From assembly GCA_007117515.1 (NCBI GenBank), contig SKGQ01000003.1, forward strand, positions 1-36,590: DNA of 36,590 nucleotides, in the 5' to 3' direction. Below are positions 9,560-18,981 of the stretch, piece by piece. The DNA comes from Ectothiorhodospiraceae bacterium (GTDB lineage Bacteria; Pseudomonadota; Gammaproteobacteria; Nitrococcales; Aquisalimonadaceae). Numbering within the stretch: position 1 is the first letter of the stretch; every line of letters begins with the position of its first letter. A program made the position numbers and the translations under genes. The notes beneath the pieces are model-generated. The model was not told the DNA's origin and ran no database searches. It worked only from the letters and a program-made list of their open reading frames with translations.

Positions 9560-10420
9560 ATGATCCCCATTATCAAGGCTTTTCTCGATCAGGACTCCGA
9601 AACCTTCAGCTATGTGGTCTATGACCAGGAGGGTGGCCACGCCGCGGTGATCGATCCGGTTCTGGATTACGATCACGCGGCCGGCCGCACGTACACTACC
9701 AGTGCTGAGGAAATCGTCGCCTTCGTCCGCGACGAGGGTTTGACCGTGGATTGGGTGCTGGAGACGCATGCTCATGCGGACCATCTGTCCGCGGCACCCT
9801 TCATACGGGAGCAGCTTGGCGGGCGTATCGCGATTGGCGAGCATATCCGGGATGTGCAGGAGATCTTCCGCAAGGTCTTCAATCTGGAGAAGGAATTCCT
9901 GCCCGACGGTGCCGATTTCGACCATCTTTTCAGCGAAGGCGATACCTTCCGCATCGGTGAGTTGGAGGGGCGCGTTCTGCATACCCCGGGACACACACCG
10001 GCGGATCTGAGTTATATCATCGGTGACGCGGTGTTCGTCGGCGATACCCTGTTCATGCCTGACGCCGGCACGGCACGCTGTGATTTCCCCGGCGGTGACG
10101 CAGCCACGTTGTACCGCTCCATCGGCAAGTTGCTGGCCCTTGCCGACGACACCCGCATGTTCGTCTGCCATGACTATCCGGGTGAGAGCCGGGACCATGC
10201 CTGCGAGACCACGATTGCCGAACAACGGGAACACAATATCCATGTTGGTGCCGGGGTGACCGAGGCGGACTTCGTCGCCATGCGCACGAAGCGGGACGCG
10301 ACCCTTGGTATGCCGCGCCTGATTCTGCCGTCGATTCAGGTCAACATCCGCGCCGGCCGCATGCCCCCGCCGGAGGCCGATGGTCGCAGCTATCTGAAGA
10401 TTCCGCTGAACACGCTTTGA
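9560..10420 (+). CDS. MBL-fold persulfide dioxygenase-like (ETHE1/Blh-type)
   Basis: THAHADHLSAAPFIREQLGG, HTPGHTPADLSYIIGDAVFVGDTLFMPDAGTARCDFPGGDAATLYRSI, MFVCHDYPG. Confidence 0.88.
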   Translation: MIPIIKAFLDQDSETFSYVVYDQEGGHAAVIDPVLDYDHAAGRTYTTSAEEIVAFVRDEGLTVDWVLETHAHADHLSAAPFIREQLGGRIAIGEHIRDVQEIFRKVFNLEKEFLPDGADFDHLFSEGDTFRIGELEGRVLHTPGHTPADLSYIIGDAVFVGDTLFMPDAGTARCDFPGGDAATLYRSIGKLLALADDTRMFVCHDYPGESRDHACETTIAEQREHNIHVGAGVTEADFVAMRTKRDATLGMPRLILPSIQVNIRAGRMPPPEADGRSYLKIPLNTL

Positions 10421-10440
10421 GGCCAAGTTAACTTCCGATA

Positions 10441-10684
10441 GCGTCGGGGCCAGTGCAAGCTTTCGTCTGGCCTGGCGTCGCTTCGCTCCAACAGGGCCAG
10501 CCGAAAACTTCCACTGTCCCTGCCAGGCTGCGGATGGCGTTGCTTCGCCGGGACTGTGGATGTTGCCAGTTCCAATATTTCGGAATGCACTGAGTGCCGG
10601 GGGAGGAGAAGGTTTTTCTCCGGCCCTGTTGAACCGAAGGTTCCCCAGGACGGAAAAAAGCTTGACCTGACGCGGCACGGGGCC
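10441..10684. repeat. REPIN-like dispersed repeat family B, copy 1
   Basis: GTCGGGGCCAGTGCAAGCTTTCGTCTGGCC...CAGGACGGAAAAAAGCTTGACCTGACGCGGCACGGGGCC; the left arm, reverse-complemented, resembles the right arm; close match to 26429-26687. Confidence 0.8.
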
Positions 10685-10734
10685 AAATAGCGATCCGAGC
10701 ACGGGGCCTGATATAACGCCGACGCGGTTCGGTT

Positions 10735-13700
10735 TCAGTCAAGCGCCGTGTGCGGGCCGTCCAGGCTTCCATGATGGGCGGACGGGCGATGCAGATAAAA
10801 GCCCTGGGCATGACTGACGCCCATTTCATCCAGCATCTGCAGGGTTGCCTCGTCTTCGACGCATTCGGCGATGATGATTTTATCCAGGCCTGAGGCGACG
10901 TCGATCATGGCCTTCACGAAGGCCTGGTTATCCCGGTTATTGGGCAGGTCGCGAACGAACATGCCGTCGATCTTGAGGATGTCCACGGCCAGATATTTCA
11001 GGTAGGCAAAGGTGGCGAAGCCGGAGCCGAAATCATCCAGACAGACCTTGCAGCCGGTGCGCTGCAGGGCCTCGATGAAGTTCTGCGCGTCCTGCATTTC
11101 CGCCACGGCCGCGGTTTCGGTTACCTCGATCAGCAGCCGCTCGGCCGCCACTCCGTGTTCCACCAGCAGCTGCTTGACGTAGTGCGGCAACCCGGAGTCA
11201 TCCAGGCTGCGGGCCGAGAGATTCACCGCAAGTCCCTGCAGCTCGGGATGCTGCGCCAGCGTGCGGATGCTTTGGTGCAGCACCCATCGGTCGATCTCCA
11301 GAATCTGGCCGGTTTTTTCCGCCACCGGAATGAACTGGCCCGGCATCAGCAGGCGCTCCGGATCCCTGGGGTCGCGCATCCGCACCAGTGTTTCCAGGTG
11401 ACTGAGACTGCGATCCCGCACCCGGTAGACACCCTGAAAGTGCAGTTCCAGCAGACCGTCTTTCAACGCCATGGCAACGCGCCGACCCCAGGACAGCCTT
11501 TGCAGGTCCGCCTCGGCCTGGTCCTGCGTCGCATCATAGACAGCCCAGGTGTTCTTGCCCTGCTTCTTCGCCTGGTACATGGCCACGTCGGCGTGCGCGA
11601 CCAGGGTCTCGGGGTCACGTCCGTGATCCGGAAACACCGCGATGCCGACACTGACGGTGAGCCGGTAATTGCTGCCCCGGAAGCGCAACGGAATGCTGGA
11701 GATCGCGTGGACGATGCGTTCCGCCAGTTCCCTTGGCAGATCGCCGCGGCCCAGTTCGGTGAGGATGGCGAACTCATCACCACCCAGGCGGGCCAGCAGG
11801 TCGCCGCCCCGAACCAGGGCCGAAATCTCTCCAGCGGTCCGCACCAGCACGGTGTCGCCGGCGCGGTGGCCGAAGTTGTCATTGATGTGCTTGAAATCGT
11901 CCAGGTCGAAATACAGCAACGCGAAGCGCTGATCCAGACGCTCCGAAGTCTTCATCATCCGCTCCAGATGTTCCTGGAAACGGTGCCGATTGGAGAGCCC
12001 GGTCAGCGGATCGTGTTCGGCCAGGTAAACAAGCTGTTTCGCGGTCTGGCGTTCGTGGGTGACGTCTTCGTAGATCCACAGACGGCCGATGACCCGACCC
12101 TCGCGGTCATGTACCGGGTAGGACAACTGGGTCAGGATGCGGCCGTCATGCAGGTCCAGTTCGAAGCGTTCGCTGATTTCGTGGGTGTCGAGCACCTGCA
12201 GCGCAAAGCGCGAGGCATGATCGGGGCGGGCGAACTCGTGGGTGGAGTGGGCGAGCACGTCCCGCGTGGGTTTGCCCGCCAGGTCCAGGGTTTCGGCCAC
12301 GGCCCACATGTTGCGAAATGCCGGATTGACGTATTCGACTCGCCCGCCGCTGTCCTCGAACAGGATGCCGATACTCATTCCCGACAGCAGAGCTGCCATG
12401 CGGCTTTGTTCCCGCTCTGCCAGATCCCGCAGTTTGCGCTCGCGGCGTTCCGCTTCCCGCAGTTCATGCAGCACCTGTTCCCGTTCAGTGACGTCCTGCA
12501 GCGTGCCGAGCAGGCGGACCGCGCCATCGTCAGCTGACAGCCGACGGATGGTCAGTGAAAGGTATGACACTGAGTGCTGCGCCGGCTCGCCCCGCAGGGT
12601 GCGCTGCTCGCCGGTAGCGCTGTCCAGACAGCTCGCCAGCGCCTCATTCAATATGGTTTGATCGTCCGGGTGAAAGGCAGATCGAAAGCGCTCGATGGTT
12701 GCCGGCTCGTCATTCGTGCCCAGATGCAGCAGTCGGCGGAGCTCCGCCGACCAGATCATCGCACCGCCTTCCGGTTCCAGTTCCCAGTGCCCCAGCGCGG
12801 CCACCCATTCAGCCTGTTCCAGCCGGATGTTTGCCTGCTTCAGTGCTTGTTCCGCTTCCAGTCGCGCGCTGATTTCATGCACGATGGCGACGAATCGGGG
12901 CGTTTCCTCGGTCGGCGCCAGATACTGCAGGAAGATCTCCACCGGCAGCTGCCCGCCATTCTGTTGCCAGAGTTCGGTCTGGAAGCGCAGGGATGCGTCA
13001 CCGCCATCAAGAAGGCGCTCGATCAGTTGGCGGAATTCCCGTTCCGCGTGATTGCACAGTAGTTCACAAAACGACTTGCCACGGAGTGATTCCACATCCC
13101 GCCCCGTCTGCAGGGCGGCGCCTTCGTTGGCGTAGATCATGCGCAGGTCTACCGGATCAATGATCAGCACGCCGTCCAGCACCTGATCAAGACTGCGTTT
13201 GAACTGGTCTGCATCCGCGCGTGCCTCCTGCAGCGCCGTGGCGTCCACCATATGGCCTTCCAGAAACTTCAGCCGGCCGTCGGCATCGTAGATGCCGCTG
13301 CCATGATCGTGCAGCCAGAGCATCTCACCTGACTGGCGAAACGCCCGGAATACCACTTCATAATGACCGTTTCGATCCAGGCCATCCTGAACGGTCTGCC
13401 AGACTCGGGCCTTGTCGTCTGGATGGATGAAGTCGTCCACGTTGGCCTCGCCATTCATGAACGCCGAGGCCGCCAGACCATGCAGACTCTCAATGTCGCC
13501 GGCAATGTAGATGGCGCTCCAGTCCAGGTCATTGTTCACTCGATAGACATAACCGCGCACGGTTTCGAGCACGCGTGTCAGATCGCGATTCCCCAGATCG
13601 TTGAGCACACGCACCAGACCGAACAGGGATACGGTAATGGTCAACGTCGCCACCGCCCGCATCAGGCGCACCGGGAAACCGACTGTCGCAGCGAATGTCT

Positions 13701-14307
13701 CTTCCACCGGTAGCCAGGCAAGCAGGCCGGTTGCCGGGACGGAGAGCACCGGCATGACCACCGCATACACGGCGGTGCCGCCAGCCGCGAGTAACAGCCA
13801 GGGACGACCGTACCGGCGCACGTCCGAGTCATGGATCGTCAGTGCGCCCGCGAGGAAAACCATGGCCACGACGGTTGCCGCCGGGAAACCGATCAGCAGT
13901 CGCGAGACGGGTTCGATGGCCGCGCTGTTGATCCCCTGGCTCAGCATCAGGAATGTGGCCGGGAGAAGCAGCAGGGGATAGAGACCCAACGATACACGAC
14001 CCTCGACAAAGCCCTGCGCGGTAAGGCTGCGGCGGCCGAACTCCAGCAAGGCCAGATAGGACAGCGGCAGCAGTATGTTGCGGGCGATGGCCACCAGCGC
14101 GGAGGGGGTATGCATTCCATGCCAGCTGGCGAATACGGCGAGGCCGTGGGTGATCGCGAACAGGCCCAGCAGCCACAAGTTGGCGGCCAGCCATGGGAGT
14201 GTGCCGTGGCGACGTGGCAAAAGCAGCGCCACGGTACCGAGGATCAGGAAGGCAACGCCCTGAACCTGGTAAATCATGGCAAGCTGCTGGGGGCTTACGT
14301 CGGGCAC
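10735..14307 (-). CDS. Membrane-anchored PAS-GGDEF-EAL cyclic-di-GMP protein
   Basis: 1190 aa: N-terminal TM segments, PAS-like repeats, DPLTGLSNRHRFQEHLERM, ARLGGDEFAIL, EAL domain with LETLVRM, VNLSARSL, CLDDFGSG, ILKIDG, AECVEDEATL, AQGFYLHRP. Confidence 0.92.
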   Translation of the reverse strand: MPDVSPQQLAMIYQVQGVAFLILGTVALLLPRRHGTLPWLAANLWLLGLFAITHGLAVFASWHGMHTPSALVAIARNILLPLSYLALLEFGRRSLTAQGFVEGRVSLGLYPLLLLPATFLMLSQGINSAAIEPVSRLLIGFPAATVVAMVFLAGALTIHDSDVRRYGRPWLLLAAGGTAVYAVVMPVLSVPATGLLAWLPVEETFAATVGFPVRLMRAVATLTITVSLFGLVRVLNDLGNRDLTRVLETVRGYVYRVNNDLDWSAIYIAGDIESLHGLAASAFMNGEANVDDFIHPDDKARVWQTVQDGLDRNGHYEVVFRAFRQSGEMLWLHDHGSGIYDADGRLKFLEGHMVDATALQEARADADQFKRSLDQVLDGVLIIDPVDLRMIYANEGAALQTGRDVESLRGKSFCELLCNHAEREFRQLIERLLDGGDASLRFQTELWQQNGGQLPVEIFLQYLAPTEETPRFVAIVHEISARLEAEQALKQANIRLEQAEWVAALGHWELEPEGGAMIWSAELRRLLHLGTNDEPATIERFRSAFHPDDQTILNEALASCLDSATGEQRTLRGEPAQHSVSYLSLTIRRLSADDGAVRLLGTLQDVTEREQVLHELREAERRERKLRDLAEREQSRMAALLSGMSIGILFEDSGGRVEYVNPAFRNMWAVAETLDLAGKPTRDVLAHSTHEFARPDHASRFALQVLDTHEISERFELDLHDGRILTQLSYPVHDREGRVIGRLWIYEDVTHERQTAKQLVYLAEHDPLTGLSNRHRFQEHLERMMKTSERLDQRFALLYFDLDDFKHINDNFGHRAGDTVLVRTAGEISALVRGGDLLARLGGDEFAILTELGRGDLPRELAERIVHAISSIPLRFRGSNYRLTVSVGIAVFPDHGRDPETLVAHADVAMYQAKKQGKNTWAVYDATQDQAEADLQRLSWGRRVAMALKDGLLELHFQGVYRVRDRSLSHLETLVRMRDPRDPERLLMPGQFIPVAEKTGQILEIDRWVLHQSIRTLAQHPELQGLAVNLSARSLDDSGLPHYVKQLLVEHGVAAERLLIEVTETAAVAEMQDAQNFIEALQRTGCKVCLDDFGSGFATFAYLKYLAVDILKIDGMFVRDLPNNRDNQAFVKAMIDVASGLDKIIIAECVEDEATLQMLDEMGVSHAQGFYLHRPSAHHGSLDGPHTALD

Positions 14308-14369
14308 TGCTTGTTTCCTCCCTGGTCTTTGCCTGCTTTCTTGCCCGACGATGGCCGCGGGATTCGGTC

Positions 14370-15041
14370 CTAATGCAGACCGCTTGTGGGCGGAATTTCG
14401 CCGTCGATGGCGACCGCCGTTGTCTCCATTTCTTCGGCTTCATCGGTCAATTGGTCCGGGGCCAGACGGATCTGACCCAGCACAAGACAGAGCTCGACAA
14501 TGAATTCATCGGGAATTCGTTCCCTGGCGCCGCGCTCGTCCAGAGCCCGAACGAGGACGCCGTCCGGTCGGGAACCGATCATTTCCATCAGCACCGGGAC
14601 GTCCTCGCCCTGCAGCAACACCAACACGTCGTCGCCTGGGTAGATCGTTGCCAGTGGATCCAGCAGCACCAACTCGCTGTGTCGGTAGCGGGGTTCGTAC
14701 AATCCGGTGTCCAGCCGCAGGCCGAAAACTCCCGGTGCCGTAATCGCCGGCTGCTGCAGGGACCAGCGGGGAAGATCCGGGCGGGTGATGGCTTCCAACC
14801 CGTCATAGACAGCGAGCGCTGCAGGTCCCTCGCCAGCCAGCAGCCAATGGCTGCTGACCTTCAGGGTCTGAGCGACTTCGGCCAGCATCAGTGGTGCAAT
14901 CTCGCCATGCTCGAGCCAGCGCCGGACCGTTCTGTCGGTTACGCCGATCTCGCCGGCCAGGCGTTGTACCCGGCCTGCTTCATCGCCTTCCCATTCGGCC
15001 AGCGCCTGTTGCAGGCGCGCCGCCAATTGTTGCTGTCTCAC
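14370..15041 (-). CDS. HTH + S24 (LexA/CI-like) transcriptional regulator
   Basis: HTH GRVQRLAGEIGVTDRTVRRWLEHGEIAPLMLAEVAQTLKVSSHWLLAGEGP and C-terminal S24-like ELVLLDPLATIYPGDDVLVLLQGEDVPVLMEMI. GTG start at 15041 with GGAGG 9 nt upstream preferred over the longer 15095 start. Confidence 0.7.
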   Translation of the reverse strand: MRQQQLAARLQQALAEWEGDEAGRVQRLAGEIGVTDRTVRRWLEHGEIAPLMLAEVAQTLKVSSHWLLAGEGPAALAVYDGLEAITRPDLPRWSLQQPAITAPGVFGLRLDTGLYEPRYRHSELVLLDPLATIYPGDDVLVLLQGEDVPVLMEMIGSRPDGVLVRALDERGARERIPDEFIVELCLVLGQIRLAPDQLTDEAEEMETTAVAIDGEIPPTSGLH

Positions 15042-15329
15042 GGGTGAAAACCTCCGGCCGCAATGGACGGTCCAGACCAGCCCGGACCGTTGCACGAGAC
15101 CTACAGAATGTCACGGAACATGGTCGCAGGGCAGTTAATCGATGCCGCGCTCCGGGGCCCTACTGGAAGATAGTGCCCCGGTGGTTGTGCCATATCCTGA
15201 TAGAGTTACGGGCCTGACCGCCAGACGTGTGATCCATGGTATCCATGTGCCGCCAGCTGTTCCTTGCCGGGATCGTGTGCCCGGCAAGCATTCAGCGTTT
15301 GGCCGAGGTGACGAAAAGGTGGTTCCCGG

Positions 15330-15689
15330 ATGACCGAACAGGTGAATCTCGAGGAGTTTCGTGAGCGTCTGCACCAGTTGCTGACCGAACTGGAGGGCAA
15401 TGCCGCCGTGCGACATGCAAGCAGTGAAACGGTGGAACTGGACCAGACTCGTACCGGCCGCCTGTCGCGCATGGATGCATTGCAGGGACAGGCCATGGCC
15501 AAGGCCAGTGCGGCGCGCGCAGAGCATCAGATCCTTCGAATCAGGGCGGCGCTGAGACGTCTTGGCGACGGTAGCTTCGGTGACTGCCTCGTTTGCGAGG
15601 AGCCGATCAACCCGGCGCGATTGCGCGCCGATCCGGCAGCGACGATCTGTATCGACTGCGCCGAGAAGCGTGAACAGGGGGTCAGGTAG
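15330..15689 (+). CDS. DksA/TraR C4-type zinc-finger protein
   Basis: IRAALRRLGDGSFGDCLVCEEPINPARLRADPAATICIDCAEKRE (C-x2-C...C-x2-C). Confidence 0.87.
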   Translation: MTEQVNLEEFRERLHQLLTELEGNAAVRHASSETVELDQTRTGRLSRMDALQGQAMAKASAARAEHQILRIRAALRRLGDGSFGDCLVCEEPINPARLRADPAATICIDCAEKREQGVR

Positions 15690-15727
15690 GGGAACCCTGG
15701 CGGGCTACACAGCGCACACTGTGCCAA

Positions 15728-15904
15728 CTACCCTGGGTCTTCGGCACCTTTGCCATGCACGGTCCAGACGTCCTGTAATGCGTTCAGCTCCCGCGCAACA
15801 TTGGCACGCCTGGCGCTGTCCTGACTGCGTTCCGACTTGATCTCGAGAATGGTGAGCTTGTCCACAAGCTCGCCCGGTGCGACCGGGACTGGAATGCGTT
15901 CCAT
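15728..15904 (-). pseudogene. DUF6165-like protein, apparently C-terminally truncated
   Basis: MERIPVPVAPGELVDKLTILEIKSERSQDSARRANVARELNALQDVW matches the DUF6165 N-terminal pattern but terminates early (WTVHGKGAEDPG*). Confidence 0.45.
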
Positions 15905-15968
15905 CGGTTTTCCTTCCCCAAAAGAAAGCGTTTCCTGCATCCGAGACACGACGTCCTACGTGAATTTC

Positions 15969-16731
15969 ATGCGCCAGAACAGGCATTTCCTCGCCTTCGG
16001 TGCCTTGCTTGCGGGCTTGTCGTCCATTGGCCAGACTTTCTTTCTGGCGCTGTTCGGCGGCACCTGGCGTGAGGCCTTCGAGCTAAGCCACACCGCCGGA
16101 ACAGGCCTTTGCCGCGGACCTGCAACAGCGAAGCTGGACCCGCGCCGACGTGCTGCGGGATGGCCGTTTCTATCGGCTCTTGCCGGCGGCACTGGCGCCG
16201 GGCTTTCTGATCACTGCCCTGTTCTTTCATCAGGCGACCATCGCCGACGCCCAGGGCTGGAGCCTGTCCTGGCTTGCCTCCAGTTTCGTGGCCTTCGCAG
16301 CGGGCCACGTCACTGGCCTGCTGCTGGCCGGCACCCTAGTGGACCGCTTCGGCGCCCTGCGCCTGGTTCGCGTCTTTCCTCTGCCCCTCATCGTCGGGAT
16401 TGCCCTGCTGGCGGTCGGTAACCATCCCTGGATCGCGCCGCTCTATCTGCTGCTGGCGGGCTTGAGTGTTGGTGCGACCGGCCCGATATCCAGCGCCCTG
16501 CTGGCTGAACTCTACGGCACGCGGCGTCTGGGTGCGATTCGTTCGCTGGCCTATGCCGCGGCAATCCTGATGACCGCCCTGGCCCCGGTCAGAGCCGGTC
16601 TGCTGCTTGATGCAGGGATCAGCGTCACCGACTTGAGTCTGAGTTTCGCCGGTTACGGCATCGCTGGGTCGCTGTTGGCTGCCACGGTCGGTCTCGGCGG
16701 CAAGCCTGGGAATCGATCCGCTTTTCCTTGA
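15969..16731 (+). pseudogene. MFS transporter pseudogene with internal frame-disrupting deletion
   Basis: Frame 1: MRQNRHFLAFGALLAGLSSIGQTFFLALFGGTWREAFELSH; then from about 16093 the sequence continues only in another frame: PPEQAFAADLQQRSWTRADVLRDGRFYRLLPAALAPGFLITALFFHQ...GLGGKPGNRSAFP*. Confidence 0.75.
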
Positions 16732-17138
16732 AGCCCTGGGGGCAACGCGTCAATTGCTATGGAGCAGGATCATTGCTGATCCGCGTGCAACCAGGATCCC
16801 GGCGATCGATTCCTTTCAGGCACGACAGTTATTCGCTGCCAGCCCGGCCTCATTCTTGCGGCGATGCAGCAGAGCCCGTATCCTCCGCCGCCTTGCGCTT
16901 GTGCTGCGTTAGCAATCTGCTTCTGCAGCACGAAAGGCGCCAGCTGTTCACTCGCTGGGCTCGGTGAACCCGGGATTCTCGCGATATTTCCCTAACTTGT
17001 ACGCAAGGCTGCGCCCGCTGGGCGACCTGTAATGACTGAACGGCGCTTCGTTTTGGGACGCGCCACCGGCATCGAAGGTTTCGATTGCACCGGCTCAGTC
17101 TTCGCCAGGTCCCGCGGGTAGCGGCCTATTTGGCATGG

Positions 17139-18656
17139 ATGAAAACAATGCAAGCTGACACCGCCAGACAATGGGCGCAGGATCTCAAGCGTTCCTGGCT
17201 GGGCAACGTCCGCGGTGATCTGATCGCCGGTATCGTCGTGGCACTGGCGTTGATCCCGGAGGCAATCGCGTTCTCGATCATCGCCGGCGTCGACCCGAAG
17301 GTCGGCCTTTACGCCTCGTTCTGTATCGCGGTGGTGATTGCCTTCACCGGTGGCAGGCCGGGCATGATCTCGGCGGCCACCGGTGCCATGGCGCTGTTGA
17401 TGATCACCCTGGTTGCCGATCACGGCCTTGAGTACCTGTTTGCCGCCACCATCCTCACCGGGGTGCTGCAGATCCTGTTTGGCTATCTGAAGCTGGCGCG
17501 GTACATGATGTTCATCCCGCGCACGGTGATGCTGGGCTTCGTCAATGCCCTGGCGATCCTGATCTTCATGGCCCAGGTGCCGCATTTCGTCGGCCACGGC
17601 ATGCCCACCTATATCGCCGTCGCGGTGGGGCTCGGCATTCTCTATGGCTTTCCCTACATCAACCGCACCGTTCCGTCGGCGCTGGTGGCGATCGTCGTCA
17701 TCACCGTCGCCGCCGTGTTCTTCAATCTGCCGCTGGGTACCGTGGGCGAGATGGGCGACCTGCCGGAGGGGCTGCCGTTCCTGCATATCCCGATGGTGCC
17801 GTTCACCTTTGAAACGCTGCAGATCATCCTGCCCACCGCGTTGACGCTGACCATCGTTGGCCTGCTGGAAACCCTGCTGACCGCATCCATTGTCGATGAC
17901 CTGACCGATACCGGCAGCAAGAAGAACCGTGAGTGCAAGGGTCAGGGTATCGCCAACATCACCAGCGGCTTTTTCGGCGGCATGGCCGGTTGCGCGATGA
18001 TCGGCCAGTCGGTGATCAACGTGAAATCCGGCGGCAGGGGTCGCCTGTCGTCGCTGGCGGCCGGGTTGTACTTGTTGTTCTTCATCGTCGCCCTCGGCGA
18101 CCTGGTGTCGCTGATTCCGGTGCCGGCCCTGGTTGCAGTGATGATCATGGTATCCATCGGCACCTTTGACTGGACAAGTTTTTCCATGCTGCGGAAGATG
18201 CCGCGCACGGACGCGGTCGTGCTGATCGTTACCGTGGTCACGGTCGTCGTCACCCATGACCTGGCCAAGGGCGTGTTCGCCGGCGTGCTACTGAGCGCGA
18301 TTTTCTTCGTCCGCAAGCTGGCGACCCAGATCCGTGTGCGCCACGAGGACGGCCATGACGACGAAGGCAACATTTCTCATCGGCGCTACATCGTGCGCGG
18401 CGTGCTTTTCTTCGTGGCCGTGGACAACTTCATGGAAGGTTTCGACTTCACGGCGAAGATCCCGAAGATCACCATCGATCTGTCCCGGGCAACGATGTGG
18501 GACAGCTCAGCCGTGGGCGCGGTCGACAAGGTGGTCGGCAAGCTGCGCCGGAATGGGTCCGAGGTTAAGGTGATCCACCCAGAGGGTGAAGGCGCCAGAT
18601 TGATGGATGATATGGCCGCCTACGACGATCCGAACGCGGGAAATCAGCTGCACTAG
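17139..18656 (+). CDS. SulP-family anion transporter (STAS C-terminus)
   Basis: [66 protein letters not shown]-terminal [29 protein letters not shown] 17139 preferred over the 17085 start. Confidence 0.9.
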   Translation: MKTMQADTARQWAQDLKRSWLGNVRGDLIAGIVVALALIPEAIAFSIIAGVDPKVGLYASFCIAVVIAFTGGRPGMISAATGAMALLMITLVADHGLEYLFAATILTGVLQILFGYLKLARYMMFIPRTVMLGFVNALAILIFMAQVPHFVGHGMPTYIAVAVGLGILYGFPYINRTVPSALVAIVVITVAAVFFNLPLGTVGEMGDLPEGLPFLHIPMVPFTFETLQIILPTALTLTIVGLLETLLTASIVDDLTDTGSKKNRECKGQGIANITSGFFGGMAGCAMIGQSVINVKSGGRGRLSSLAAGLYLLFFIVALGDLVSLIPVPALVAVMIMVSIGTFDWTSFSMLRKMPRTDAVVLIVTVVTVVVTHDLAKGVFAGVLLSAIFFVRKLATQIRVRHEDGHDDEGNISHRRYIVRGVLFFVAVDNFMEGFDFTAKIPKITIDLSRATMWDSSAVGAVDKVVGKLRRNGSEVKVIHPEGEGARLMDDMAAYDDPNAGNQLH

Positions 18657-18682
18657 GCCGGATCGCTGAATCCTGAAAACGT

Positions 18683-18708
18683 CGAAGCCTCCAATGTTGG
18701 AGGCTTCG
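18683..18708 (+). terminator. Perfect hairpin downstream of the SulP gene
   Basis: CGAAGCCTCCAATGTTGGAGGCTTCG; no strong T-tract. Confidence 0.5.
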
Positions 18709-18720
18709 TTGAACCGCATA

Positions 18721-18738
18721 TGGCGCGCCCGGCAGGAT
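18721..18738 (-). repeat. Duplicate of the tRNA-Arg 3' end (direct repeat of 18904-18921)
   Basis: TGGCGCGCCCGGCAGGAT is identical at 18721-18738 and 18904-18921; includes the CCA end and acceptor/T-stem segment. Confidence 0.85.
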
Positions 18739-18903
18739 GACTCGGCTTCGCCTCGCCCAGCGGGTCGCCCTCGCGCTGCTCGGGCGTTGTCCCTACGCTG
18801 CGCTGCGGGACTCGAACCTGACTTTGTTTATCGTCGCAGGTTCGAATCCCGACTTCGGTTTGGGGCAGTCAAAGCATCCGCTTTGGGAAACTTCGAAAGT
18901 AAA

Positions 18904-18981
18904 CTGGCGCGCCCGGCAGGATTCGAACCTGCGACCCTCGGCTTCGGAGGCCGATACTCTATCCAGCTGAGCTACGGGCGC
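18904..18981 (-). tRNA. tRNA-Arg(CCG)
   Basis: Reverse strand GCGCCCGTAGCTCAGCTGGATAGAGTATCGGCCTCCGAAGCCGAGGGTCGCAGGTTCGAATCCTGCCGGGCGCGCCA: cloverleaf, anticodon CCG, encoded CCA. Confidence 0.95.

Noticed and set aside
9551-10702. 383-aa minus-strand ORF overlapping the persulfide-dioxygenase-like gene
   Set aside because: Antisense shadow ORF of a high-GC gene; its N-terminal part is translated from repeat family B.
11155-12537. 460-aa plus-strand ORF inside the GGDEF-EAL gene
   Set aside because: Antisense frame of a well-supported c-di-GMP protein; low-complexity His/Gln/Arg composition typical of shadow ORFs.
16767-16782. GGATCA-TTGC-TGATCC hairpin downstream of the MFS pseudogene
   Set aside because: Short stem with no T-tract in a degraded intergenic region; could be a terminator but support is too weak.
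16732-17084. Possible small gene in the MFS-SulP interval (ORF 16728-16967)
   Set aside because: No ribosome-binding site, no recognisable domain, composition inconsistent with coding.
16992-18257. 421-aa minus-strand ORF opposite the SulP gene
   Set aside because: Antisense shadow ORF with His/Gln/Asp-rich composition; SulP on the plus strand is unambiguous.
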